Shown here: piece by piece, positions 35,252 through 45,233 of the stretch
Layout of the letters: every line of letters starts with the position of its first letter
Numbering within the stretch: the stretch's first letter is position 1
Assembly: GCF_050434925.1 (NCBI RefSeq)
Contig: NZ_JBNDJK010000001.1
Location: 3,844,001 to 3,908,000, forward strand
Direction of reading: 5' to 3'
DNA from: Inquilinus ginsengisoli_B
Lineage (GTDB): Bacteria; Pseudomonadota; Alphaproteobacteria; DSM-16000; Inquilinaceae
DNA length: 64,000 nt
The notes under the pieces: model-generated
What the model was told of the DNA's origin: nothing
What the model saw: the letters and a program-made list of their open reading frames with translations, nothing else
Database searches by the model: none
Translations under genes and position numbers: made by a program

Positions 35252-36700
35252 ATGGCGACGACGAAGATGCTGCAGTTCGTGAAGACCGCCGGCGAGATGC
35301 CGTCGAAGCGCACTGCCGAGACTCGCCGCCACGACTGGCTCGAGGTCTACGGCCCCTATGTCCGGCAGAAGGCCGAGGAGCAGTCGTCGCGCTGCTCGCA
35401 ATGCGGCGTGCCCTTCTGCCAGGTGCATTGCCCGCTGCACAACAACATCCCGGACTGGCTGAAGCTGACTGCCGAGGGCCGGCTGGAGGAGGCGTACGAG
35501 ATCGCCTCGTCCACCAATTCGATGCCCGAGATCTGCGGCCGCATCTGCCCGCAGGACCGGCTGTGCGAGGGCAACTGCGTGATCGAGCAGTCGGGCCACG
35601 GCGCCGTCACCATCGGCTCGATCGAGAAGTACATCACCGACACCGCCTGGGCCGAGGGCTGGGTGAAGCCGCCCACGCCGCTGCGCGAGCTCAGCCAATC
35701 CGTCGGCATCGTCGGCGCCGGCCCGGCCGGCATCGCCGCGGCCGAACAGCTGCGCCGCCTCGGCTACCAGGTCCATCTCTACGACCGCTACGACCGGGTC
35801 GGCGGGCTGCTGATCTACGGCATCCCCAGCTTCAAGCTGGAGAAGGAGGTCGTCGCCCGCCGGGCGCAGTGGCTGGCCGATGCCGGCATCACCCTGCACC
35901 TGAACTTCGAGGTCGGCCGCGACGCCACGCTGCAGGAGCTGCGGTCGCGCCACGACGCGGTGCTGATCGCCACCGGCGTCTACAAGGCGCGCGACTTCCA
36001 GGCCCCGGGCTCCGGCCTCAAGGGCATCGTCGCCGCGCTCGACTACCTCACCGCTTCCAACCGCACCGGCCTTGGCGACGACGTGCGCGAATTCGCCGAC
36101 GGCACGCTGAACGCTGCCGGCAAGCGGGTGGTGGTGATCGGCGGCGGCGACACGGCGATGGATTGCGTCCGCACCGCGGTGCGCCAGGGCGCCGTCTCGG
36201 TGAAGTGCCTGTACCGCCGCAACCGCGCCAACATGCCGGGCAGCCAGCGCGAGGTGCACAACGCCGAGGAGGAGGGCGTCGAGTTCGTCTGGCAGGCGGC
36301 GCCGGAGGCCTTCCTGGGTGACGGCATTGTCACCGGCGTGCGCGCCCATTCGATCCATCTCGGCGTCGCTGACGCCACCGGCCGCCAGAGCCCGGTGGTG
36401 ATCGAGGGGTCGGCCCACACCATCGAGGCCGACCTGGTGGTCAAGGCGCTGGGCTTCGACCCCGAGGATCTGCCGACCCTGTTCGACGCGCCGGGCCTGC
36501 CGGTGACGAAGTGGGGCACCGTCCGGGTCGACCACAAGACCATGATGACCGCGGTCGACGGCATCTTCGCCGCCGGCGACATCGTCCGCGGCGCCAGCCT
36601 CGTCGTCTGGGCCATCCGCGACGGCCGCGACGCCGCCGCCGCGATCCACAGCCATCTCGCCGCCAAGATCGCCGCCGTTCCGGCGGTCGCGGCGGAATAA
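35252..36700 (+). CDS. gltD: glutamate synthase (NADPH) small subunit
   Basis: This encodes 482 residues. The N-terminal iron-sulfur region has CSQCGVPFCQVHCPL and CGRICPQDRLCEGNC (two low-potential [4Fe-4S] clusters). The FAD motif is VGIVGAGPAGIAAAE (about residue 150) and the NADPH motif VVVIGGGDTAMDC (about 292). It passes electrons from NADPH to the GltB FMN site. ATG 35252 opens the conserved start (MATTKMLQFVK). gltB begins 21 bp after the stop, so the order is gltD-gltB. Confidence 0.96.
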   Translation: MATTKMLQFVKTAGEMPSKRTAETRRHDWLEVYGPYVRQKAEEQSSRCSQCGVPFCQVHCPLHNNIPDWLKLTAEGRLEEAYEIASSTNSMPEICGRICPQDRLCEGNCVIEQSGHGAVTIGSIEKYITDTAWAEGWVKPPTPLRELSQSVGIVGAGPAGIAAAEQLRRLGYQVHLYDRYDRVGGLLIYGIPSFKLEKEVVARRAQWLADAGITLHLNFEVGRDATLQELRSRHDAVLIATGVYKARDFQAPGSGLKGIVAALDYLTASNRTGLGDDVREFADGTLNAAGKRVVVIGGGDTAMDCVRTAVRQGAVSVKCLYRRNRANMPGSQREVHNAEEEGVEFVWQAAPEAFLGDGIVTGVRAHSIHLGVADATGRQSPVVIEGSAHTIEADLVVKALGFDPEDLPTLFDAPGLPVTKWGTVRVDHKTMMTAVDGIFAAGDIVRGASLVVWAIRDGRDAAAAIHSHLAAKIAAVPAVAAE

Positions 36701-36721
36701 GCGCGCCGGAGGGAGCCAGCC

Positions 36722-39700
36722 ATGAGCCAGTCCGAGAAGAGCCCGATGTCCGCCGGTGAGCGCTTTGTCCAGGAATACGACGCCAATGTCGCCCGGCTGA
36801 TCGAGGCCCATGCCTATGACCCGGCGGAGGAGCACGACGCCTGCGGCGTCGGCTTCATCGCCACGCTCGACGGCAAGCCGCGGCGCGAGGTGGTGCAGGC
36901 CGGCATCGACGCGCTGAAGGCGGTGTGGCACCGCGGCGCGGTCGACGCCGACGGCAAGACCGGCGACGGTGCCGGCATCCATGTCCAGATCCCGCAGCAG
37001 TTCTTCCACGAGCATGTCGAGCGCGTCGGCCACCGGCCGCAGCCCGGCCTGATCGCGGTCGGCCAGGCCTTCCTGCCGCGCACCGACCTGGAGGCGCAGG
37101 AGAAGTGCCGCTGCCTGGTCGAGGGCGAGATCCTCAGCTTCGGCTATTACATCTACGGCTGGCGCCAGGTGCCGATCGACGTGGCGATCATCGGCGAGAA
37201 GGCGAACGCCGCCCGGCCCGAGATCGAGCAGATCATGATCGCCAACCCCAAGGGGGTGCCGGAGGAGCAGTTCGAGCGCGACCTCTACGTCATCCGGCGG
37301 CGGATCGAGAAGGCGGCGCAGGCGGCGGGGATCGCCGATTTCTACCTGTGCTCGCTGTCCTGCCGGTCGATCATCTACAAGGGCATGTTCCTGGCGGCGC
37401 AGCTGACCGCCTTCTACCCGGACCTGCTGGACGAGCGCTTCGTCTCCAACTTCGCGATCTACCACCAGCGCTATTCGACCAACACCTTCCCGACCTGGCG
37501 CCTGGCCCAGCCCTTCCGCATGCTGGCGCACAATGGCGAGATCAACACGCTGAAGGGCAACAGCAACTGGATGCGCGCGCATGAGACGCGCATGGCCAGC
37601 CCGGTGTTCGGCGACGCGATCGAGGACATCAAGCCGGTGATCCAGGGCGGCAGCTCGGATTCGGCCGCGCTCGACGCGGTGTTCGAGGTGATGGTCCGCG
37701 CCGGCCGCGACGCGCCGATGGTCAAGGCCATGCTGGTGCCGGAGGCGACGCCGGCCGACGCCGACATCACGCCCGTTCACCGCGCCTTCGTCAGCTACTG
37801 CAACGCGGTGATGGAGGCCTGGGACGGCCCGGCCGCGCTGGCCATGTATGACGGCCGCTGGGTGATGGGCGGCATGGACCGCAACGGCCTGCGGCCGATG
37901 CGCTACACCATCACCAATGACGGGCTGCTGATCGCGGGGTCGGAGGCCGGCATGGTCCGGCTCGAGGACAGCCGCATCATCGAGCGGGGTCGGCTCGGCC
38001 CCGGCCAGATGCTTGCGGTCGACTTGGCTGAAGGGCGCCTGTACCACGATCGCGAGATCAAGCAGGTCCTGGCCTCGAAGCAGCCGTATCAGGACTGGAC
38101 CAAGCGGATCAAGGTGATCGACGGGCTGATCCGTGCCGGCGGCGAGGACACCGGCTCGGCGCTGCCGCGCGAGGAGCTGCGCCGCCGCCAGGTCGCCATG
38201 AACATCACCATGGAAGACCTGGAGCTGATCCTGCACCCGATGGTGGAGGAGGCGAAGGAGGCGGTCGGGTCGATGGGCGACGACACGCCGATCGCCATCC
38301 TGTCCGACCTGAACCGGCCGCTGCACCATTTCTTCCGGCAGAATTTCAGCCAGGTCACTAACCCGCCGATCGACAGCCTGCGCGAGCGGCGGGTGATGAG
38401 CCTGCGCACCCGGCTGGGCAATCTGGGCAACATCCTCGACGAGGATGCCAGCCAATGCGACCTGCTGCAGCTGGACAGCCCGGTGCTGACCAACGCCGAA
38501 TATGAGGCGATGCGCGCCTATATGGGCGCGACGGCGGCGGAGATCGACTGCACCTTCGACCGCCAGGGCGGCGAGCAGGGGCTGCGCGACGCGCTGCGCC
38601 GGGTCTGCCGCGAGGCCGAGGATGCGGTGCGCGGCGGCGCCACCCACATCGTCCTGACCGACCAGCATGTCGGGCCGGACCGGGTGGCGATCCAGATGAT
38701 CCTGGCCACCGGCGCGGTCCACACCCACCTGATCCGCCAGTCGCTGCGCACCTTCACCTCGCTGAACGTGCGGTCGATGGAATGCGTCGACGTGCACCAT
38801 TTCGCGGTGCTGATCGGCGTCGGCGCCACCACGGTGAACGCCTATCTGGCGCAGGAGGCGATCGCCGACCGGCAGCGCCGCGGCCTGTTCGGCGACCTGT
38901 CGCTGGACGCCTGCATGAAGCGCTACCGCCAGGCGGTCGACGACGGGCTGCTGAAGATCATGTCCAAGATGGGCATCTCGGTGATCTCGTCCTATCGCGG
39001 CGGCTGCAACTTCGAGGCGGTCGGCCTGTCGCGCTCGCTGGTCGCCGAATACTTCCCGGGCATGCCCAGCCGCATCTCCGGCCTCGGCATGGCCGGCCTT
39101 CAGATGAAGGCGATCGAGATGCACGAGGCGGCGTGGAACAGCAACGTCGTCACCCTGCCGATCGGCGGCTTCTACCGCTATCGCCAGGGGCAGGAGCGTC
39201 ACGCCTGGGAAGGGCGGATGATCCACATGCTGCAGCAGGCGGTGGCGACCGACAGCTACTCGCTGTACCGCAAATACTCCGACATGATCCGGCACCAGGC
39301 GCCGGTGGCGCTGCGCGACCTGCTGGACTTCGTGCCGGTGCGCGAGTCGGTCTCGATCGACGAGGTCGAGAGCATCACCGAGATCCGCAAGCGCTTCATC
39401 ACCCCCGGCATGTCGCTCGGCGCACTGGGTCCGGAGGCACATGGCACGCTGAACGTCGCCATGAACCGGATCGGCGCCCGGTCCGACAGCGGTGAGGGCG
39501 GCGAGGACCCGGCCCGATTCCGGCCGGACAAGAACGGCGACAACTGGAACTCCGCGATCAAGCAGGTCGCCTCGGGCCGCTTCGGCGTCACCGCGGAATA
39601 CCTGAACCAGGCGCGTGAGCTGGAGATCAAGGTCGCCCAGGGCGCCAAGCCCGGCGAGGGCGGCCAGCTGCCCGGCTTCAAGGTGACCGTGGAGATCGCC

Positions 39701-41287
39701 AAGCTGCGCCACGCCACGCCGGGCGTGATGCTGATCAGCCCGCCGCCGCACCACGACATCTACTCGATCGAGGATCTGGCCCAGCTGATCTACGACCTGA
39801 AGCAGATCAACCCGGACGCCAAGGTCACGGTCAAGCTGGTCAGCCGCACCGGCATCGGCACCATCGCCGCCGGCGTGGCCAAGGCCAATGCCGACATCAT
39901 CCTGATCTCGGGCCATGTCGGCGGCACCGGCGCCTCGCCGCAGACCTCGCTGAAGTTCGCGGGCGTGCCGTGGGAGATGGGCCTGTCCGAGGTGCACCAG
40001 GTGCTGACCCTGAACCGGCTGCGCCACCGCATCCGGCTGCGCACCGATGGCGGCATCAAGACCGGTCGCGACGTGGTGATTGCCGCCATCCTCGGCGCCG
40101 AGGAGTTCGGCATCGGCACCGCCAGCCTGATCGCCATGGGCTGCATCATGGTGCGGCAGTGCCACTCCAACACCTGCCCGGTCGGCGTCTGCACCCAGGA
40201 CCCGGAGCTCAGGGCCAAGTTCTCCGGCACGCCGGAGAAGGTGGTGAACCTGTTCAGCTTCATCGCCGAGGAGGTGCGCGAGATCCTGGCCCAGCTCGGC
40301 TACCGCTCGATCAACGAGATCGTCGGCCGGACGGAGCTGCTGCGCCAGGTCAGCCGCGGCGCCGCCCATCTCGACGACCTCGACCTCAACCCGCTGCTGG
40401 CCAAGGCCGACCCGGGCGAGCATGCGATGTACTGCACGCTCGAGGGCCGCAACCCGGTGCCGGACACGCTGGACGCGCAGATGATCGCCGACGCCCGGCC
40501 GCTGTTCGAGCTCGGCGAGAAGACCCAGCTGACCTACTCGATCCGCAACACCCACCGCGCGGTGGGCACGCGGATGTCGTCGATGATCACCCGCAAGTTC
40601 GGCATGACCGGGCTGCAGCCGGGCCATGTGACGGTGCGGCTGCGCGGCAATGCCGGCCAGTCGCTCGGCGCCTGGGCGGTGCAGGGGCTGAAGCTCGAGG
40701 TGTTCGGCGACGCCAATGACTATGTCGGCAAGGGCCTGTCCGGCGGCACCATCGTGGTCCGGCCCTTCGCGGCCTCGGTGCTGAAGACCAACGAGAACAC
40801 CATCATCGGCAACACGGTGCTGTACGGCGCCACCGCGGGCCGGCTGTTCGCCGCCGGCCAGGCGGGCGAGCGCTTCGCGGTGCGCAACTCCGGCGCCACG
40901 GTGGTGGTCGAGGGCTGCGGCTCCAACGGCTGCGAGTACATGACCGGCGGCACCGCCGTGATCCTGGGCCCGGTCGGCGACAACTTCGCCGCCGGCATGA
41001 CCGGGGGCATGGCCTTCGTCTACGACGCCGACGGCAGCTTCGCCCGCCGGGCCAATCCCGAGAGCGTGCTGTGGCAGCGGGTCGAGACCCGGCACTATGA
41101 CGACCAGCTGCGCGGCCTGATCGCCGAGCATGTGCGCGAGACCCAGAGCGCCTGGGCCGCCTCGATCCTGCACGACTGGCCGATCGAGCGGTCGAAGTTC
41201 TGGCAGGTGGTGCCCAAGGAGATGGTGTCGCGGCTGCAGCACCCGATCCACGGCGAGGACGAGGCGCTGCGGATCCCGGCGGAGTAA
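36722..41287 (+). CDS. gltB: glutamate synthase (NADPH) large subunit
   Basis: This encodes 1521 residues. A 40-residue propeptide ends at EEHDA, exposing the N-terminal nucleophile Cys41 (CGVGFIATLDG) of the class II amidotransferase domain. The central and FMN domains follow, with SGHVGGTGASPQTSLK, and the [3Fe-4S] loop CIMVRQCHSNTCPVGVC (about residues 1142-1158). The C-terminal beta-helix has GGTIVVRP and GATAGRLFAAGQAGERFAVR. It makes glutamate from glutamine and 2-oxoglutarate. Its TAA stop abuts the palindromic element at 41288. Confidence 0.97.
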   Translation: MSQSEKSPMSAGERFVQEYDANVARLIEAHAYDPAEEHDACGVGFIATLDGKPRREVVQAGIDALKAVWHRGAVDADGKTGDGAGIHVQIPQQFFHEHVERVGHRPQPGLIAVGQAFLPRTDLEAQEKCRCLVEGEILSFGYYIYGWRQVPIDVAIIGEKANAARPEIEQIMIANPKGVPEEQFERDLYVIRRRIEKAAQAAGIADFYLCSLSCRSIIYKGMFLAAQLTAFYPDLLDERFVSNFAIYHQRYSTNTFPTWRLAQPFRMLAHNGEINTLKGNSNWMRAHETRMASPVFGDAIEDIKPVIQGGSSDSAALDAVFEVMVRAGRDAPMVKAMLVPEATPADADITPVHRAFVSYCNAVMEAWDGPAALAMYDGRWVMGGMDRNGLRPMRYTITNDGLLIAGSEAGMVRLEDSRIIERGRLGPGQMLAVDLAEGRLYHDREIKQVLASKQPYQDWTKRIKVIDGLIRAGGEDTGSALPREELRRRQVAMNITMEDLELILHPMVEEAKEAVGSMGDDTPIAILSDLNRPLHHFFRQNFSQVTNPPIDSLRERRVMSLRTRLGNLGNILDEDASQCDLLQLDSPVLTNAEYEAMRAYMGATAAEIDCTFDRQGGEQGLRDALRRVCREAEDAVRGGATHIVLTDQHVGPDRVAIQMILATGAVHTHLIRQSLRTFTSLNVRSMECVDVHHFAVLIGVGATTVNAYLAQEAIADRQRRGLFGDLSLDACMKRYRQAVDDGLLKIMSKMGISVISSYRGGCNFEAVGLSRSLVAEYFPGMPSRISGLGMAGLQMKAIEMHEAAWNSNVVTLPIGGFYRYRQGQERHAWEGRMIHMLQQAVATDSYSLYRKYSDMIRHQAPVALRDLLDFVPVRESVSIDEVESITEIRKRFITPGMSLGALGPEAHGTLNVAMNRIGARSDSGEGGEDPARFRPDKNGDNWNSAIKQVASGRFGVTAEYLNQARELEIKVAQGAKPGEGGQLPGFKVTVEIAKLRHATPGVMLISPPPHHDIYSIEDLAQLIYDLKQINPDAKVTVKLVSRTGIGTIAAGVAKANADIILISGHVGGTGASPQTSLKFAGVPWEMGLSEVHQVLTLNRLRHRIRLRTDGGIKTGRDVVIAAILGAEEFGIGTASLIAMGCIMVRQCHSNTCPVGVCTQDPELRAKFSGTPEKVVNLFSFIAEEVREILAQLGYRSINEIVGRTELLRQVSRGAAHLDDLDLNPLLAKADPGEHAMYCTLEGRNPVPDTLDAQMIADARPLFELGEKTQLTYSIRNTHRAVGTRMSSMITRKFGMTGLQPGHVTVRLRGNAGQSLGAWAVQGLKLEVFGDANDYVGKGLSGGTIVVRPFAASVLKTNENTIIGNTVLYGATAGRLFAAGQAGERFAVRNSGATVVVEGCGSNGCEYMTGGTAVILGPVGDNFAAGMTGGMAFVYDADGSFARRANPESVLWQRVETRHYDDQLRGLIAEHVRETQSAWAASILHDWPIERSKFWQVVPKEMVSRLQHPIHGEDEALRIPAE

Positions 41288-41430
41288 GAGACCGTTTGGA
41301 AATGCGCTGGCGTGAGTCGGCTGGCGGTGGTTTCGAGACCCGGCGCGCAGCGGACGTTCAAGTCCGTGAGCACCGGAAGCGCAGAAACCGCCGTCAGCCG
41401 GCCGCGCCAGTAGCGTTTACAAACGGTCTC
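41288..41430. mobile_element. 143-bp palindromic MITE-like element
   Basis: The ends GAGACCGTTTG / CAAACGGTCTC are perfect inverted repeats, and pairing continues inward nearly to the centre (GCGCTGGCG with CGCCAGTAGC; GTCGGCTGGCGGTGGTTTC with GAAACCGCCGTCAGCCGGC; CGGAC-GTTCAA-GTCCG at the tip). Both ends are flanked by TAA (41285-41287 is the gltB stop; 41431-41433). It carries no ORF. As RNA it would form a very long hairpin serving as a bidirectional terminator. Confidence 0.65.
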
Positions 41431-41437
41431 TAAGCGG

Positions 41438-42935
41438 TCAGGCCGCGGCGTAGCGCTGATACAGCCCGTTGCGGAACACGCCGTGCGGGTCGTGCCGGCG
41501 CTGCGCCGCGACCACCTCGTCCCAGGCGGGGTAGGCGCGGCGCAGCTGCTCCGCGGTCGCATGCAGCCGGTAGGGCAGGTAGTAGGTCCCGCCCACGTCG
41601 ATCGCGGCGTCGATCAGGCCGCGGGTCATGCGCTGCATCCGCTCCTCGCCGGCCACGGATCTCTCCTGGACGAACAGCATGACCAGGCCGAACACGTCCT
41701 CGCGGGCATAGGCCAGGGCGCTGCGGTCGTCGCGGCGGACGTCGCGCACCGTGACGTTCAGCAGGTTGCCCTCGTCGCGCCGGATCACCGCGCGGGCCGC
41801 CTGGGCGAAGTCCCACAGCCGAGCCCGCGGCACGAAGTACTCGTGCAGGATGTCGGTGGAACCGGCCTCGCGGTTGGCGAAGACCGAAGCCGGCTCGTTC
41901 AGCAGGCTGTTGCGGCTGGCCCGCTCCGCCAGCCACGGCCCTGCCTCGCGCTCCAGCCACCAGCGCAGCGCCTTGCCGGTGTCGCTGCCGGCGGCATTGC
42001 GGAACACCAGCCGCTGCAGCCCGCCATGGTCCAGGGGGGGGCAGGGGCAGCACGGCGCCGCGGGTCTCCGGCACCGGCACGTACCAGCCCAGCATCGCCT
42101 CCTCGAACAGGCTGCCCGGATCGACCGACAGCCGGCCATAGGCCATCTCGACCGGCGACCCCGCCGCCGCCACCCGCTCGGCGAAGGCGGCGGCATAGTC
42201 CTTGGTCGGCATGGCGGCGAAGTCCGGCACATACATCGCGTTGGGCAGGATGGCGATCTCGGCCTCCAGGATCACTCCGAACAGGCCGTAGCCGCCGAGC
42301 GCCAGGCCGAACACCTCGTCGTCGGGGCCGCAGTCCACCACCGCGCCGTCGGCGGTCAGCAGCCGCAGCCGCCGCACCGTGCTTGCCGCCGGCGGGCTGT
42401 TGGCGTGCCAGCCATGGGCGTTGACGCTCAGCGTACCGCCGATGCTGAAGTCGTTGTTCGACTGCATCACGGCTGGGGAGAAGCCGGCGGCGTTCAGCGC
42501 CGGCACGATGTCGCGCCACAGCGCCCCGCCGCCCACCCGCATTGTGCGGGCCTCTGCGTCGATCGCCAGCCCGTTCAGCGGCAGGGCGTCCAGCACCCAG
42601 CCGTCGCGCAGCAGGCTCTGCCCGCCCATCGAGTGGCGCGCGCCGGACACGGCCAGGCTGGGTTCCTCGCCGGCCGCGATCCGCTGCAGCAGCGGTGCCA
42701 ACTGCTTGGCCGCCTTGTCCGGTGTTGCTTCGGCGAACGTCACCCCGCGCACCGGCGTCGGGTTCAGCCCGCTGGCATCGTCCAGCAGGGTCCGGGGCGG
42801 GGCCGGGGGCGGCAGCTTGGCCGCGTCGGACAGGCGCTGTAGCCAAGCCCCGCCCACGCCCCCCAGCGTCGCCGCGCCCAGCGCCACGGCACCGGTTGCC
42901 AGCACGCGCCGGCGCGTCGATCCCCTCCTCGCCAT
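41438..42935 (-). pseudogene. TAT-exported FAD-binding oxidoreductase, frameshifted
   Basis: The 5' part (from ATG 42935) has a twin-arginine signal (STRRRVLATGAVALGAATLG) and an FAD-binding (PCMH/BBE-type) domain with AVSGARHSMGGQSLLRDG, NNDFSIGGTLSVNAHGWHAN and LALGGYGLFGVILEAEI. The reading frame breaks at a run of eight G (plus strand, 42034-42041). With seven, the frame continues as LPLPPLDHGGLQRLVFRNAAG to a normal C terminus (FVQERSVAGEERMQRMTRGL; HDPHGVFRNGLY) ending at 41438. It resembles sugar-lactone or alditol oxidases. Either a sequencing indel, a slippage-prone tract or a true pseudogene; I cannot tell which. Confidence 0.8.
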
Positions 42936-43001
42936 GATCCCCCCGCATCATCCCCTGCCGGCGATAATATGACCGGGAGGGGAGTGGGATTATGGCAAGG
43001 C

Positions 43002-43382
43002 TCAGACGTATTGCGCGATGCCGTTGCCGAAGGACCAGTTCTCCTTCGCCACCTCGATCAGGTTGATGAACACATCCTCGCGGCGCAGCCCAGGGTTCTC
43101 GGCCAGCCGGTCGGCGAGGCGGCGGTACAGGGCCTGCTTCTGCTCGACGGTGCGGGTGTTGCTGACCGTGGCCTGGATGAACACCACGTCGCCGGTGCGG
43201 GCGATGCCGGGATAGGTCGGGTCGTAGTCGAAGCCGGTGTCGTCATGCTCGTGCACCAGCAGGAAGCGGTCGTTCTCCGGCACGTTGAAAGTCTCGCGCA
43301 GGGACAAATAGACGGCGTCGCGAATGGCCTGGATGTGGCCGGCCGGCCTGCCCTTGCGCAGCGAGATCCGGACGAGGGGCAT
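43002..43382 (-). CDS. tautomerase family protein
   Basis: This encodes 126 residues. After Met removal the start is Pro (PLVRISLRKGRPAGHIQAIR), the catalytic base of the tautomerase superfamily. VYLSLRETFNVPENDRFLLV and EDVFINLIEVAKENWSFGNG match the Tautomerase_2-like group. ATG 43382 is chosen for this Pro. It is divergent from a LysR regulator and lies 66 bp upstream of the frameshifted oxidoreductase on the same strand, so they may be co-transcribed. Confidence 0.9.
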   Translation of the reverse strand: MPLVRISLRKGRPAGHIQAIRDAVYLSLRETFNVPENDRFLLVHEHDDTGFDYDPTYPGIARTGDVVFIQATVSNTRTVEQKQALYRRLADRLAENPGLRREDVFINLIEVAKENWSFGNGIAQYV

Positions 43383-43499
43383 GGGACTCTCCAAGGTCGG
43401 GCGGCGGACGCCGCGGTGTCTCAGATATAACTTCCCTTTGATCATTTCGGAATGAGCTCAATTCTGCTATCAATGATGATGATCTGAAATGATGATACC

Positions 43500-44351
43500 A
43501 TGCGTTCCCTAGACCTCGACGCCGTCCAGGCGTTCGTCCTGGTGGCCGATCACGGCAGCTTCACCCGGGCCGCCGACGCCCTCGGCGCCACCCAGTCCGG
43601 CGTCAGCCTGCGGCTGAAGCGGCTGGAGGATCGGCTCTGCGCCCGGCTGTTCGAGCGCACGCCGCGGCTGGTGCGGCTGACGCCGCAGGGCGAGGCTTTC
43701 CTGCCGCGGGCGCGGCGGCTCCTGGAGGCGCAGGACGATGCGGTCGCCGCGGTCTCGGCCCGGCCGCAGCGGCTGGTGCTCGGCATCAGCGACCATGTCG
43801 CGGGGCCGGAGCTGCCGGGGCTGCTGGCCCGGGTGGCGGGGCAGGGACCCGGCCTGGCGCTGGAGGTCCGGCTCGACCTGTCGCAGGACCTGCTTGCCGA
43901 GTATGACGCCGGACTCCTCGATGCCGTGATCGTCCGTCGCGACGCCGGCCGCCGCGACGGCGAAGCGCTGTTCCGCGACGAGTTCGGCTGGTTCGCCGCC
44001 ACGGGCTGGCACCCCCGTCCGGGCGACCCACTCCCACTGGTCACCCGGTCGGCGCGCTGCGGCGTGCGGACGGTGGCGCTGCGCGCGCTCGACGCCGCCG
44101 GTATCGCCTGGGCCGAGGTCTTCGTCGGCGGCGGCAGCGCCGCTGTGGCGGCGGCGACCATGGCGGGACTCGGCGTGTCGCCCCTGGCCCGACGGACGGC
44201 GCCGCCCTCGACCGTCGATGTCGGGCCGCGGCTCGGCCTGCCGGCCCTGGCCCCGATCGAGGTGATGCTGCATTCGCGCCTGACCGACCCCCGGCTCGCC
44301 GGGGCCCTGCGCGGCCTCGCCGCCGCCTTCCGCATGCCGGTCGCGGCGTGA
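43500..44351 (+). CDS. LysR-family transcriptional regulator
   Basis: This encodes 283 residues. The N-terminal winged HTH is canonical (DLDAVQAFVLVADHGSFTRA, ADALGATQSGVSLRLKRLED), followed by a substrate-binding domain of reduced length (LVLGISDHVAGPELPGLLAR). It is divergent from the tautomerase gene with 117 bp between starts, so it probably controls that gene and the oxidoreductase downstream of it. The intergenic region contains ATCATTTC and its reverse complement GAAATGAT about 40 bp apart. Confidence 0.9.
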   Translation: MRSLDLDAVQAFVLVADHGSFTRAADALGATQSGVSLRLKRLEDRLCARLFERTPRLVRLTPQGEAFLPRARRLLEAQDDAVAAVSARPQRLVLGISDHVAGPELPGLLARVAGQGPGLALEVRLDLSQDLLAEYDAGLLDAVIVRRDAGRRDGEALFRDEFGWFAATGWHPRPGDPLPLVTRSARCGVRTVALRALDAAGIAWAEVFVGGGSAAVAAATMAGLGVSPLARRTAPPSTVDVGPRLGLPALAPIEVMLHSRLTDPRLAGALRGLAAAFRMPVAA

Positions 44352-44485
44352 CCTGGCGTCGCAGCCAGACCAAAGGCGCAGGCCTGCCGGTTGGTTCCCG
44401 GCCGCGGCGCGGGGGTGGCATGTGCCGGCGCAGCGCAACGCGACCCTTACCGAAGCACGGCGGCATCGGCTAGAGTTCGCGCGCC

Positions 44486-45154
44486 ATGCGAACCCTCTAT
44501 CACATCTGGCTCTCCGCCCAATCCCGCATCGTCCGGCTGCTGCTGGCCGAGAAGGACCTGCATTGCGACACCAAGGTCGAGCGGGTCTGGGAGCGCCGCG
44601 AGGAGTTCCTCGCCCTCAACCCGACGGGCGAGGTGCCGCTGCTGATCGAGCCGGACGGCACGACGCTGACCGATGTCTGGGTCATCGTCGAATACATGGA
44701 GGAGATGCATCCCGAGGTGCCGCTGCTGGGCGACACCACCTTGGCGCGGGCCGAGACCCGGCGCCTGCTGGTCTGGTTCGACCAGAAGTTCGGCCGCGAG
44801 GTGACCGAGAACCTGGTGGGCGAGAAGTTCATGAAGCGGGTGACGCGCAGCGGCCAGCCCAGCTCCGACGCGATCCGCGCCGGCCGGCAGAATGTGCACT
44901 ACCATCTCGACTACATCTCCTACCTCGCCGAGACCCGGCGCTGGCTGGCCGGCGACGAGTTCAGCCTGGCCGACATCGCCGCTGCCGCCCATCTCTCGGT
45001 GGTCGACTATCTTGGCGACGTGCCGTGGGATGCCCATCCCGAGGCGCGGCAATGGTATTCGCGCATAAAGTCCCGCCCCAGCTTCCGGCCGCTGCTGGAG
45101 GACCACGTTCCCGGCATTCCGGCGCCGGCGCATTACCGCGACCTGGATTTCTGA
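44486..45154 (+). CDS. glutathione S-transferase family protein
   Basis: This encodes 222 residues. The thioredoxin-like N domain has TLYHIWLSAQSRIVRLLLAE (Ser/Tyr near the start as activator), NPTGEVPLLIEPDG with the cis-Pro, and DVWVIVEYMEE. The helical C domain has WLAGDEFSLADIAAAAHLSV. No pathway context is visible; it is followed by a nitroreductase gene on the same strand, hinting at a detoxification pair. Confidence 0.9.
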   Translation: MRTLYHIWLSAQSRIVRLLLAEKDLHCDTKVERVWERREEFLALNPTGEVPLLIEPDGTTLTDVWVIVEYMEEMHPEVPLLGDTTLARAETRRLLVWFDQKFGREVTENLVGEKFMKRVTRSGQPSSDAIRAGRQNVHYHLDYISYLAETRRWLAGDEFSLADIAAAAHLSVVDYLGDVPWDAHPEARQWYSRIKSRPSFRPLLEDHVPGIPAPAHYRDLDF

Positions 45155-45233
45155 CCCGGTCCGTCCTATCTGTGTTGTTGAGAGCGATTCTTAGATAGCG
45201 CCGTCCTGCGTGGCGGATCATCGGAGACGAAGC

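Noticed and set aside
35150..41251. 2033-codon open frame on the minus strand opposite gltD/gltB
   Set aside because: It mirrors gltB codons (rich in H, R, G, A and without family motifs). It is an artefact of high G+C, and gltB is beyond doubt.
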